A DNA stretch of 64,000 nucleotides from positions 434,001 to 498,000 of the forward strand of contig JBLDXI010000011.1 of assembly GCA_047495785.1 (NCBI GenBank), written 5' to 3'. Shown here one piece after another: positions 1 through 9,536 of this stretch (its first letter is position 1; the number at the start of each line of letters is the position of its first letter). Source of the stretch: Lepidodermella squamata. Its lineage: Eukaryota > Gastrotricha. Under the pieces are notes generated by a model. The model searched no databases, was not told where the DNA came from, and saw only the letters and a program-made list of their open reading frames with translations. Position numbers and translations under genes: made by a program.

Positions 1-1
1 T

Positions 2-64
2 GTGATCATTGTTGTCTTCTCAATCATTGTCGACTGCATTCTCTTGCGTAAAATGCTCGAATAA
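2..64 (+). CDS. 3' end of a Cys-loop receptor subunit (M4 helix), partial
   Basis: The window opens inside the last exon of a pentameric ligand-gated channel subunit. Twenty codons encode the end of the fourth transmembrane helix and the tail, with the residues VDCILLRKMLE followed by TAA. This closely matches the ends of the copies at 3952 (VDGVLFRKMLE) and 19711 (IDGVLFRKMLQ), so it is a further member of the same tandem family. Everything upstream lies outside the window. The family identity rests on the neighbouring copies, because 20 residues alone would not be diagnostic. Confidence 0.75.
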   Translation: MIIVVFSIIVDCILLRKMLE

Positions 65-192
65 TCCACGACGTTTTAGAGAAAAGGTTTCGTGTTATCA
101 ATCAAAATGCCTGTTATTATGAAAATAATTTAACCAAGTGTAGCTATAACTGTTTCTTCAATCTTCAATGTCGCTTGCATGATAAATCCCAG

Positions 193-1207
193 CAGGGCTG
201 CAAAACATGCTAGACTTCCCGCGCACCGATTTAAATTTCCCGCTAAACCCGCTCGCTCGCGGTGTATTCCGTTCTATATTTCGTATCAACCACGTACTGG
301 CTTTTAGGGCTTATTTTATTCGTCTTCTGTGGCAGGGCGCGCGACCAACTAATTCACCGCGAATTTTTTGTTTCGAGCGATTTGACAGGAGACTATTAGC
401 GATATTTTACTAAAATTTGCGTGTGCTCGCGTTACTGTGAATCAGAAATTAATAACTGCACGCGTTAGGACTCGTTTTTCGTGGGCAACCAGACGCGCGC
501 GCTTGGAAAAAAATGATTCACTGATCGCACAAACTCGGCTTAAAAAGACAAAAATCAAGTTTTTGACAATGAGGAATTCCACAAAACAAATTAGATATTC
601 GGATTCAGCGTAAAAAGTTAGGCAAGTGTGCAAATTTGCGCACGTTTATCTTCCAAAATGAAGAAGAAATGCGGTAGAACAGTTTAACTGTGTGTGTGTG
701 TGCGCGCCTAATAAAACAGCGCGAGTGCTCTCAAATCTGCTCTCTCCAAGTCGAAAGGTGTAGTAAATGCGCGAGAGGTTGTGCGCGCGCAGCAACGCAC
801 ACCGCACAAAAGCACACACACACACGCGCGCGCGCACTAACGAAATTGAGATTTATTCCCTCAATGTTTTCCCCATTTTTAATCGCAGCCGCGCGCAAAT
901 ATGCCATCTAACTCAACTTTTTGCGCTGAATCAGAATATCTAATTTGTTTTGTGAAATTCCTCATTGTCAAAAACTTGATTTTTTTCATGATATCCGAGC
1001 TAAAAGAACGATTTTAGAATTTCCTCCGATTTTAAATATTCCATGGGCTAGAAAAATACGAGTTCCCCCACGGAAATTGTATTTTCTAATACTTCCCGGT
1101 AATGTTTTTTCCAAATTTCCCGGTGTTTTTTTGAATTTTCCAAGGCGAAATTTCCCAAAAATTTCCCGCGCACATTGTGCGCCATTTTTGCATGTTTTGC
1201 AGCCCTG
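193..1207. mobile_element. hAT-type miniature inverted-repeat element
   Basis: The ends are perfect 18-bp inverted repeats, CAGGGCTGCAAAACATGC at 193-210 and its complement at 1190-1207. They are flanked on both sides by the identical 8-bp duplication AATCCCAG (185-192 and 1208-1215). The CAGGG terminus and the 8-bp duplication are hallmarks of the hAT superfamily. A second, internal pair of inverted arms (about 540-625 against 913-985) encloses TG/CG and CA/CG microsatellite tracts (near 689-707 and 812-836). No transposase reading frame is present, so it is non-autonomous. Confidence 0.9.
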
Positions 1208-1215
1208 AATCCCAG

Positions 1216-2075
1216 AATGCATTTCATCTCATTTTTATATTCATCCACTCAACTGTCATATCCGTATTCCGTATAAAGTTTGTGCTTGTATCTTGTATCT
1301 ATAACGAAATAAATTTGTCATACGTGAAGGGATTTATCCAGCTTTTTTGTCCGAGGTGATGGATTGAAAAGTTGAGGGGGTTTAGAGGTTAGAAAATTTG
1401 GATAATTAGGGAATTTGAGGAGCAGTGCTCGAAGTATGGGGAAAGGGTCGTACCCCTAGTTTGCAAGGCAAACATGGAAAATCCTCATAAAAAACCACAA
1501 GAGGGCTCTAGTTCCTACTTCGCGCACTGTTGAGAAGCAATACGTCGCTGAATGATGGCAAATGGTTTGGTGTTAAATATGGCCAGATCCGATGCAGGAA
1601 TATCCCAGAAAAGCGGAACATTTTTTTGATCCAGAAAATTTCTGCCAAGAAGCTGGCGGAGAATATGCTCATTGGTCTGTGTTTTGTAACATGTCTGTTA
1701 CAGGTTTCCTATAACGAATTTTTATGTGTCCATGAGCATTTCAGTCAATAAGCAGATTTCGTCAATTTATTGAACTCTTATTTACAATGGCCAAGCCAGG
1801 AGAACGGCTGCCAGGAGAATACAGAATACGCCTTTACATGTTTTACAACTGGAAGCAATTCGTTACATGAGGATATATGTCACGCGCAGTACTCTTCAAT
1901 AGCGCGCCAGCGGCTTCGCAAGCGGGAGCATGGCATTTGTAATCGCAAGCCCAGTCAGAAGTATTTGCTCGGATATTGAGCCGAGAACTACGTCAAACAT
2001 AATTTTACGTCTCGTATCTGTTTTAAAAGTTGCTCTGTCGACGAATTTATACCATTTGCTCGCACAGATCTCGTA
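1216..2075. other. Intergenic, no gene recognised
   Basis: No convincing coding sequence or RNA gene was seen. A stretch near 1545-1620 resembles 5570-5630 and one near 1425-1450 resembles 20340-20370, so old dispersed repeats are present. The promoter of the next gene should lie at the right end, but I could not pick out a convincing TATA element. Confidence 0.5.
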
Positions 2076-3954
2076 ATGCGATCATCGTTTTTCATCCTAA
2101 TGTTGTTCGGCATTGTAATAAAAGCTTTAGCAACAGCTGAGTACGATGAACTGAGCCTTATCCATAATTTATATCGCGAATCATGCCCCATGGCGTTCTA
2201 CCAATGGCTGCCTCACTATTTCAAAGGCAGTAACGAAACGCAGAGGTTTGACTTAGTCCTCAACTTGAAAACGGCCGTCGACATACGCGATATCGACCGC
2301 CGCTTATCCCTCTCGGCTGAAGTGACCGCCAACTGGCCGTGGCCGTGCGACTCAAATGCTTTAAACAAGAAGCTGGCAGCCGCCAATATCACTGGCATCG
2401 ATGCGCTTCGAGCTGATGGCTTCCAAATGAGTGCTTCCTTAGACGAAGTCTGGCGTCCGAGTGTGTATCACAGAAATGCAGCCTCCTCTCCTGGGGTCAT
2501 AATGGAGTAAGCAATTTTGTTTAGTGATTAGCCGCAAATTATTTCGCCTAGTCGATTTCCTATAAGTAATAAATGGTCCTTCTAAGAACGTAAAAATAAA
2601 AAGAAATTGCGTAATACATGCAGCTTCAAGCTGAATAACAACTTCACAGCTCAACAGAGAGAAAGTCGGCGTTAGGAGGTTCATAAATACTCCAATTTTT
2701 AAGCGATGAAGCATGCGGCTCTCGGGCCACCGGGCTAAGTCTGCCAGTCTTCGACCAGCCTACAAACAACGCCCAACCGGGTCTGTAAATCCAGCGACCC
2801 ATGCCCAATGCTCCTAGTGCAATGAACCAAGATCCTTTCAATGGGGTTCCGAATTCGCAGTTAATTTTCCGCTTGAAAATGGTTTCTAGTGAAGTGATAG
2901 ATACAAAAAAATAAGACTTGCGCTAAAACCTATAACTCATCATAAACCTAAGCTCCACCCTAACCAAACCGTAACGTTAACCATAACCCGACCCCTCCTA
3001 ACCTGGACACCTAGCCCTTACTCCTTACCCCAACCATTGATAATCGATTTGTTGAAAAACGCATGTTTATAGGTTACAGGAGTCCGTATAGGAGGTAAGG
3101 AGGAAAACGACTCCTTCGAAAATCTTCGAAAAAGTTCCCACTTATAATTCCTTAAAATTTGGGATCAGAAGTGCTGAATTTACCCCCTGGATCAAGTTGG
3201 ACCACTGCAACATTTTGCATGAAACGATGTTGGATAGGTTTTTAATTTAAGCATACAAATTACGTATGAAAGAGCACTTTGAAATTTTTTTTTCGCAACA
3301 AATAAGATAAGGCCAGATAACAGATAATTATTTCCAACCCGTTAATTATTAAATAACCGCTTCTGGAACCCTTTCTAAGAACGAATACACCGACCATCGA
3401 CCCTACAAATTATTACGTTACTGAAATTTTTGAGCTTTTTTAATTAAGCTGCCGACTTCAACAATATTTGGGCTTTCGAGAAACACAATTATACAAATAA
3501 AGGCGACTCGCTGTTTGTATACTTGTCATTCAAACGCAAGTCTGGTTTCGTGATCCAGCAAATCATCGCGCCCTGTTACATTCTGGCTGTGCTTCAGATT
3601 CTTGGCCTGCTGATGCCTGCGAAAGCGCCTGACCGGCCTCTCTTCAGCATCACAGTACTACTCGCGTTCTTCGTCATTCTTGGCATGACGTTCAAAGCAA
3701 TTCCTCAATCGCCAGATCCTGTTTACCTGGCAATTTTGATCGAGACAAAAATTGGCATCGGGGCAATGGTTACTTTGTACAGCTTAGTAACAATCCGCTT
3801 TGCAAAGAGGCAGATTTCGAAGCATATCCTTTTCCAGATATTTAATTTCTATTATTTTACAATCATTAAATTGCTGGACTTGATGCCGATTGTTGCTGTA
3901 TTAGTATTCTACAGCATTGTTGATGGAGTTCTTTTCCGTAAGATGCTAGAATAA
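2076..3954 (+). pseudogene. Cys-loop receptor subunit, probably decayed (Cys-loop exon missing)
   Basis: The first exon (2076-2506) encodes a signal peptide and the first half of the ligand-binding domain, ending in the family pattern LDEVWRPSVYHRNA...IME with donor GTAAGC at 2507. The transmembrane half is open from 3449 to the stop at 3952-3954: end of the binding domain (NIWAFEKHNYTN), M1 (IIAPCYILAVLQILGLL), M2 (SITVLLAFFVILGM), M3 and M4. The middle segment that carries the FPFD-C Cys-loop motif in the sister genes is not found between 2507 and 3448, and an in-frame TAA sits at 3445-3447. M2 position 20' is Lys where the sisters have Glu. A very unusual splice form is the alternative to decay. 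Confidence 0.6.
2930..3030. repeat. Degenerate CCTAAC-rich tract
   Basis: A run of imperfect CCTAAC/CCCTAAC-like hexamers lies inside the central part of the decayed Cys-loop gene. It resembles the purer TTAGGG-type arrays near 28.1, 28.3 and 30.0 kb and may be an old interstitial telomere-like insertion. The units are too degraded to be sure. Confidence 0.4.
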
Positions 3955-4300
3955 TCTTCAACCTTCAAGCTACGCCATCTCTTAAAACTAAGTAAATTGG
4001 CAAATGCTGATTGCATTTGCCGGTACTCTATCGTGAAAAAACCATGGTTATCAATTGTTCCTTCTAGGCTATGGGAAACCGGTCGTTCTAATAACTCCAA
4101 TACGACGATTATAAATAAATGTGAAACAATTACAACGAAATCTATCACCGTTCTTGAGAAAATAGGTTTGGAATTTCAGGTCTATAAGTGCTGATTTTTC
4201 TTTTTTTCACGCTGATTACATACTTTCTTCAAAATCAATAGCTTAAAAAATGCAATGCTTGGCTTTTTGGATATCGAATTATTGCATATCTCTAACTTTG
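3955..4300. other. Intergenic, no gene recognised
   Basis: This is 3' flanking sequence of the decayed Cys-loop gene. AATAAAT near 4112 could be a polyadenylation signal. Nothing else is recognisable before the Harbinger-type miniature element starts at 4304. Confidence 0.5.
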
Positions 4301-4466
4301 TTAAGGTCTCCGCACAAACTCCGTATCTTTTTTTTTGCTTACGCATACGACCAATCACTTACGCAAACGGCGAAAAACATACGACCACATACGCACCCTA
4401 TTCACAAACTCTGCATGCGTATGCGTTATGTTTTTGCTGAACGGCGTTGTCACCTAAAAAAGGCTT

Positions 4467-4537
4467 GCTTTGACCGGGGATCGAACCCGGGTGACTTGTT
4501 TGTGAGATCGGCATAACACCGATTACACTAACAAGAC
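4467..4537 (-). tRNA. tRNA-like sequence, Val(CAC)-like, degenerate
   Basis: Read on the minus strand this has an A-box-like TTAGTGTAATCGG, a D-stem GTGT/ATGC, a perfect T-arm (CCGGG TTCGATC CCCGG) with an intact B box, and 5 of 7 acceptor pairs including wobble. The loop CTCACAA would give anticodon CAC, but the anticodon stem does not pair. I therefore read it as a pseudo-tRNA or tRNA-derived module inside the miniature element rather than a functional tRNA. Confidence 0.4.
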
Positions 4538-4851
4538 GCATGATTTCGAGTTGTAGTAATCAGTACTTGACGGATCACGCATCGTGATACAATTATTAAT
4601 TAATATAAATGGTAATTATTTATAGAGCACTTAAAATTTCTTATTTATTTATCCCAAATGACCCCAAAAGGTACAGGGAATTAAAAAAAATTCTTCTGAA
4701 TTTTTATGATTTTTTCCTGAATTTCCATCGAGTTTTTGATAATTATTCAATTAGTCATAATAATTAATATTTTCAACTTCAATGTTCGCAGAGTTGTGAT
4801 GGTGGCACGATTAAAACCGGAGAAATTATCTCACTGTTTGCGTAAGTCGTT

Positions 4852-4916
4852 GTGGCGAGGTTGGTTATTGACTTGCCTCGACGATGGGAGGCTCGGGTTC
4901 GAACCCCGCTCACCAC
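4852..4916 (+). tRNA. tRNA-like sequence, degenerate
   Basis: The possible acceptor strands GTGGCGA and TCACCAC pair at 6 of 7 positions. There is an A-box-like TGGCGAGGTTGG and an intact B box GGTTCGAACCC. The D and anticodon arms do not fold cleanly, so isotype and function cannot be assigned. It lies in the same element as the tRNA-like segment at 4467-4537 but in the opposite orientation. Confidence 0.35.
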
Positions 4917-5088
4917 ACGACTTTTTTAAGCGATCAGGCCTCGTTGCAAAAATACATAACGCTTACGCATTCAGAGTTTGTGAATTGGTCGTATGTGATA
5001 TGTTTTTCTTAAAACATGCGAGCGAGGCAAAAAACTTAACGCAAAACTTGTCTACTTATTTCATGCAGAGTTTGTGCGGAGACCTTTA

Positions 5089-6178
5089 CGACTGCTCACG
5101 TGGCAACATACCTCGTGGTGAACGAAACACTCGAAACACCTGGCCCGACGATTTTCCTGTTATCACCCGCGTCGACACCGATGATGCTATCCGGAATCTA
5201 GCCCGTCTATTGCGAAATAGGCTAGCACTACCACTACAGCAAGTAGCGAGTATCGATTCGGAAACTCAAACGGCCTCGGCAGCGACGAATTGCCCGATTT
5301 CCAGGCGCTCAGAATACATCTGCGCGGCGAAGCGATTTGTCCCTTCACCAGCACAACGAAACGAAAATCGTTTTTATTTGCCCTTATGTGACATACAAAT
5401 TGCATTTAAAGGCAGAAAAATATCATTAAAAGTAAATGTCAAACAAGGCGCCAGCACAACGCGGACAAAAACTGGATACATGAGCCGACTTTCATGAGCC
5501 CTGTGGAGAGCTAATAATTTTTGCCCACTTATTTTGAGGAATTCGGAAATTTTAGGAGATAACTTAGATGATGGGGAATGGTTTGATATTAAATAGTCCC
5601 AGATCCGATAAAGATCCGTTGCAGGGCAAACTCGCAAAAGCAACAATTCAATTCCAAACTTTCTAAGACTACGGATCACTCGAAGATTACAAGATCGAAT
5701 CGATAACTCAGCGGCTAAATGAGTTAGGTCTGTCCAAGGAGACATGTACAGGTTCCAATAAATCCAATTCGACCACCTTTTGATACACTTGAAGTTAGGC
5801 CAGGGGAAATTCAGAAGACAAAACAGGGGAAAATGTAAAACCTCTCGACGGTGCCTAATTTTGAATAACAGCTTCACTTCTGCTGAACCTAAACTGCATT
5901 TTTGAAGCGTTGCGAGAACACGATGAAAATATCAATCTGCCATAATTAGTGTCTTTCATTTTACGGATTCGCACACCTGATTTTGACCCGCGACCCACGA
6001 CAATTTTGACCCCCATAATTTCTAATCTTTGCAAGCTCTGCCATCATACGTTGTGATATACGCCCATGTTTACCGGAGAAAAAATGCAGAAGGGGGTCTG
6101 TGGATTCCTCAGGCTATGTGTGACACTCATCTTGTCCTCTGACATACATAGACCTGTAATCAGTCATTTTTTCTGCAT
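5089..6178. other. Intergenic, no gene recognised
   Basis: Only chance-looking reading frames were seen. A dispersed repeat (about 5566-5640) resembles 1545-1620. The right end is the upstream region of the LamG/protease gene. Confidence 0.45.
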
Positions 6179-6179
6179 T

Positions 6180-6238
6180 TGATAAGCTAATTTCAACCTG
6201 GCATGTGCGCCTGATAAGAACTGATCTGGCTATAAAAG
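6180..6238 (+). promoter_or_regulatory. TATA box with two upstream TGATAAG sites
   Basis: TATAAAAG at 6231-6238 stands 36 bp upstream of the ATG at 6274, which predicts a very short 5' leader. Two copies of TGATAAG (6180-6186 and 6212-6218) lie directly upstream. TGATAA is the classic GATA-factor site of gut-expressed genes in several invertebrates. Gut expression is an inference consistent with a secreted protease-like product. Confidence 0.55.
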
Positions 6239-6273
6239 CTTAGATTGAAACCGTTGAGTAGCAGCCTTATAAA

Positions 6274-8540
6274 ATGTATTCAATCGTTTTACTTTGCTTG
6301 ATTGGTCTCAGTGGTTCAGCTACTGCCACGTGGGTCCGGCGGGAGAGCCTTGAGCTCTTTGCGGTAATGGACGCGAAAAATGGTGTTAACGACTTGTCGG
6401 GCAAGCAGGCGATCAGCTCGAGCAACGATGCGGTGTTGAATTCTTACTACAGTGGACCTTTCAACGAGCCGCAGTCAAGCTATAGCGTCAAATCGAGTTA
6501 CCGGGCGATCGTTTACTACAACACCACGAAGAACACTTACAGAAGCTTCACATACACGATGTATTACCACGCTGATGCATTTGGAGATTCCGGTTTATTC
6601 TCAGAGCAGAACACGGCCTCGAGAAGACTCGGTCTCGTGCGGAAGGGAAATACGCTTGAAATTCACGGCTACAGCGGGACCGAAGACAAATCTTCGTCAA
6701 TCCGTGTTGAGAAAGCAGCAGATTTCTTCGCATTCTCCCGTTGGCATTTCATCGCTGTTACCTACGACGACGCGAATAACGAAGTAGCCCTCTACGATTC
6801 GGCTGGATTTTTGAAGAAGAGCTTTAAAAACTTCCACATCGACCCAAGTTCCTCGACGGGCTACGTTGTTGGCAACGCGAGGGATAACTATGGCTATTCG
6901 TACGGTCTGCAAATGAATGAAGCTATAGCTTGTGTGACAGTTCACAGCTCTGTTCTCAGCCAGTCTGAAATAAGCCAGCTGAGTGATGCCTGCAAATACA
7001 AGGGCGAGTACCCGCCAATGTGGCCTTCGACCGACAACTTGATGGCCGTGTGGCCTCTCACCAATAAACACAAGTTCAAAGATTTGGGAAAGAATGATCT
7101 TTCCTCTAGTTTTCCCTCTAATGGTAATTTCGTCGCAGTCAACGGTCCATTCGGAGGAGAGCTCAACGCAATCATGCCAACAAAGGACACGTACATGGAA
7201 ATGTTCAAAGTCTCGCATTCAGCTTTCAAAAGTAACAAGAGGTCTTTCACAGTCTCGTTTTTCCTTAGGCTAGATAAAAATGACTCGAAAGGAGGGATAT
7301 TTCAGTTCTTCGCTGAATTTGCTACTACCAACAAACTCCCACAAATTCACTACTCTGGTAATAAAGTTACCCTATCCGCTGGAGGAGTCGTTGCGGGTAC
7401 TACAATGCTAAGCTCGGATTCTGTCTGGAGTTTTATCAGCTTCAGCTACAACGGATATTCCCAGCTATTGACTGTCTACAACAAGCACGGTGTCGCTTAC
7501 AAGAGTACGAATATTGTTCCGATTGATATAAGCAATTATATTAATGGTGCGCAAGTTGGATATGCCGTCACAGCCGGTAGTTTGGCGCGTGGTGACAGCT
7601 TGTCCTGCTTATCGGTTTATTACTCCGACTTATCCTGGCCCGAGGTTCAGCGTCTGATCAGCGCTTGCCGGAACACACACGAAGTCACGATGCCTGGACA
7701 GCCCAAGTTGCCGCTGTCACCGATTCCAGCCCACACGTCGTCTTCAGCTCAAATCCCGCGAGCTGGCCAGTTTCCATGGCTCGGCGTCCTTAGCAACGTA
7801 TACGGAAATGAAACCATGTGCACTGTGTCGATTATCGACGAACTGTGGGTTCTAACCTCGGCTAAATGCGTGAATTCTAGCGATGCATACAAGCTTCCAG
7901 TTGTGACAGGTGTTCACGATTTCGCAGTCTCTTCTGTATACAAAAAGACGCATGCCATCTCCAAAATTATTCGATCCGGTAACTCAGAACGCGACATAGC
8001 TCTGCTGAAGTTGAAATCACCAATTGACATGACCTCAACTTATGTAAACGACATTTCGATCTACGGCAAGGATTCTAATAATGTCGACCAGAGTTCGTTC
8101 CAATTCATAGCCGGCTGGGGTAAAAATGGCCGATCCAGCCCGACAAGTAAAACCCTGCCAAGATTCGTTCATGGCGTGAAACTGGACGATGAGAACTGTG
8201 TGATTTCGTGGAAAGATGGCTTCGAGCCAGCGACTGACAGCTGCTTCCAATCTGCCACTCGAGATTTGAACGTGCCCTGCGACGGCGACGAAGGCTCCCC
8301 ACTCATGTTCCAATCACTTGGCAACGGAAAATCAGGAGACAGCCTCTTGCAGGTACTAGATACTAAAATGTATAATCTGCTTGTTTTATTGCTAAATGTT
8401 TGCAGTACGGGATTTATTTTGGCCGCGATGAAAAATGTTCAGCTAATAAGTTACCGCTGTTTGCAGACCTGGAGCCCTTTGGATCGTGGATTTCCGAAAA
8501 GTTGGTTTGTGACATAACCACAGACAATCCGAGCTGTTGA
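6274..8540 (+). CDS. Secreted LamG-LamG-serine protease homologue (catalytically dead)
   Basis: Exons are 6274-8352 and 8406-8540; the 53-bp intron is phase 0 and gives a 737-residue product. A signal peptide (about 1-18) precedes two LamG/concanavalin-like domains (about 60-240 and 250-470), each ending in the pattern ACVTVHSSVLSQSEI or SCLSVYYSDLSWPEV. A chymotrypsin-fold domain then runs from about residue 495 to the end. The family motif TAAHC reads TSAKC (catalytic His replaced by Lys 531), the Asp is kept (RDIALLKL, Asp 574), and GDSGGP reads GDEGSP (Ser replaced by Glu 673). The second exon restores a normal trypsin C-terminus including SWI. It is therefore a pseudoprotease that probably binds rather than cleaves. 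AATAAA follows at 8649-8654. Confidence 0.88.
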
Positions 8541-9536
8541 GGAATTGAATGCTATTTGACTTTCCAAAATTGATTTTTGTCCAATTATACATTCGACGAG
8601 GTGTGGTCTTTTAATTATTACGATTACTAATGATATCCACTTAAATCGAATAAAGAATAAGAACTGCAATTTCAAAAGATCTTCTGACCATGTAAAACGT
8701 TAAGCTCTCTTTTGCTTATTGAACAAGTATCAATTTCATGGCGGTAAACTCTCAAAATATTTCGGGACTAGTGCCCATGAAACTGGAAGGTTATTTGACG
8801 GGGAGGAGGGTTGGGAATGACCCAGCTCTTCGGCTGCGATAACGCTCCTCGCATAGAGAACATAGTGATTATATAAAATGAGGATAGTGCTGACCGGGCT
8901 ACCAGGTAAGCTACCACCTTGAGGTACCAAACTGCCGAATGAGGTCCTTTCAGCCTGCTGTTGAACGTTGAACAAGATGGCATCAAAATTCTGAGGTAAA
9001 ATTTCCGTTTGGTCATCGATGATTCAGCAGCAGTGCGACTTCCAGCTCGGCCGGGCCAGACAACAAAATGAGAATTTATCACACTGTTTTGTTAATTTTG
9101 GAAGGTTGTGGGGCGTGTTTTAGTGAAAATCCCAAAAGTTTCTCGCTTTGCTCGGTTTTTAGCCGAAATGACTCGTCATCCCTGGGTGCTCGGGGATCGA
9201 AGATCGCACCCTGGCGTTGCGTGAATACGCATCTCACCGAGCCTTGTGTTCACGACAATCGAGCAATCCAATAAGAATGATTAGCTTTATTTCAGCTTCC
9301 TTTCGCCTACACGTCGAAATATGTTGTCATCTGTACTATGATTAAGAGACTTCAATGAGTCCTAATTCCTAATAAAATGCGTTGATAACAATCCCTTTCA
9401 ATATGAGTCACTTTTCACTGGAAAAGATGGTGACTTATCAACAAAGATTACAAAAAAGATTGAACTCCACCCATGAGTAAACGCTAAATATAAAAGATTC
9501 CTTCTTGTTCACTTCAAGTCACTTTATTGCTGCTGA
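8541..9536. other. Intergenic and putative kinase promoter
   Basis: This is the 3' flank of the LamG/protease gene followed by unassigned sequence. TATAAAAG at 9489-9496 lies upstream of the first kinase exon that I can read. An ATG at 9403 opens a 24-codon frame that could be a short first exon, but I could not join it convincingly to the kinase frame. Confidence 0.4.

Larger units (their letters stand above)
4304..5085. mobile_element. PIF/Harbinger-type miniature element carrying tRNA-like segments
   Basis: The ends are perfect 18-bp inverted repeats, AGGTCTCCGCACAAACTC at the left and its complement at the right. They are flanked by TTA at 4301-4303 and 5086-5088, the 3-bp duplication typical of PIF/Harbinger elements. 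The interior has further imperfect inverted symmetry (TTACGCATACGACC-like blocks on both sides) and two tRNA-like segments in opposite orientations. No transposase is encoded. The superfamily is inferred from the 3-bp duplication only. Confidence 0.7.

Noticed and set aside
2507-3448. Search for the missing Cys-loop exon of the 2076 gene
   Set aside because: Possible acceptor at 2648 leads into a stop within 13 codons and no FPFD-C segment was found, so no exon was called.
4736-5497. 253-codon plus-strand open frame
   Set aside because: It runs through a tRNA-like segment and the terminal repeat of a miniature element, shows no domain and has element-like composition.
5374-5877. 167-codon minus-strand open frame
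   Set aside because: No domain, signal or splice pattern; overlaps the element-derived frame on the other strand. Probably chance.
6697-7218. Long minus-strand frames opposite the LamG domains
   Set aside because: They are antisense shadows of the plus-strand gene, whose LamG motifs are clear.
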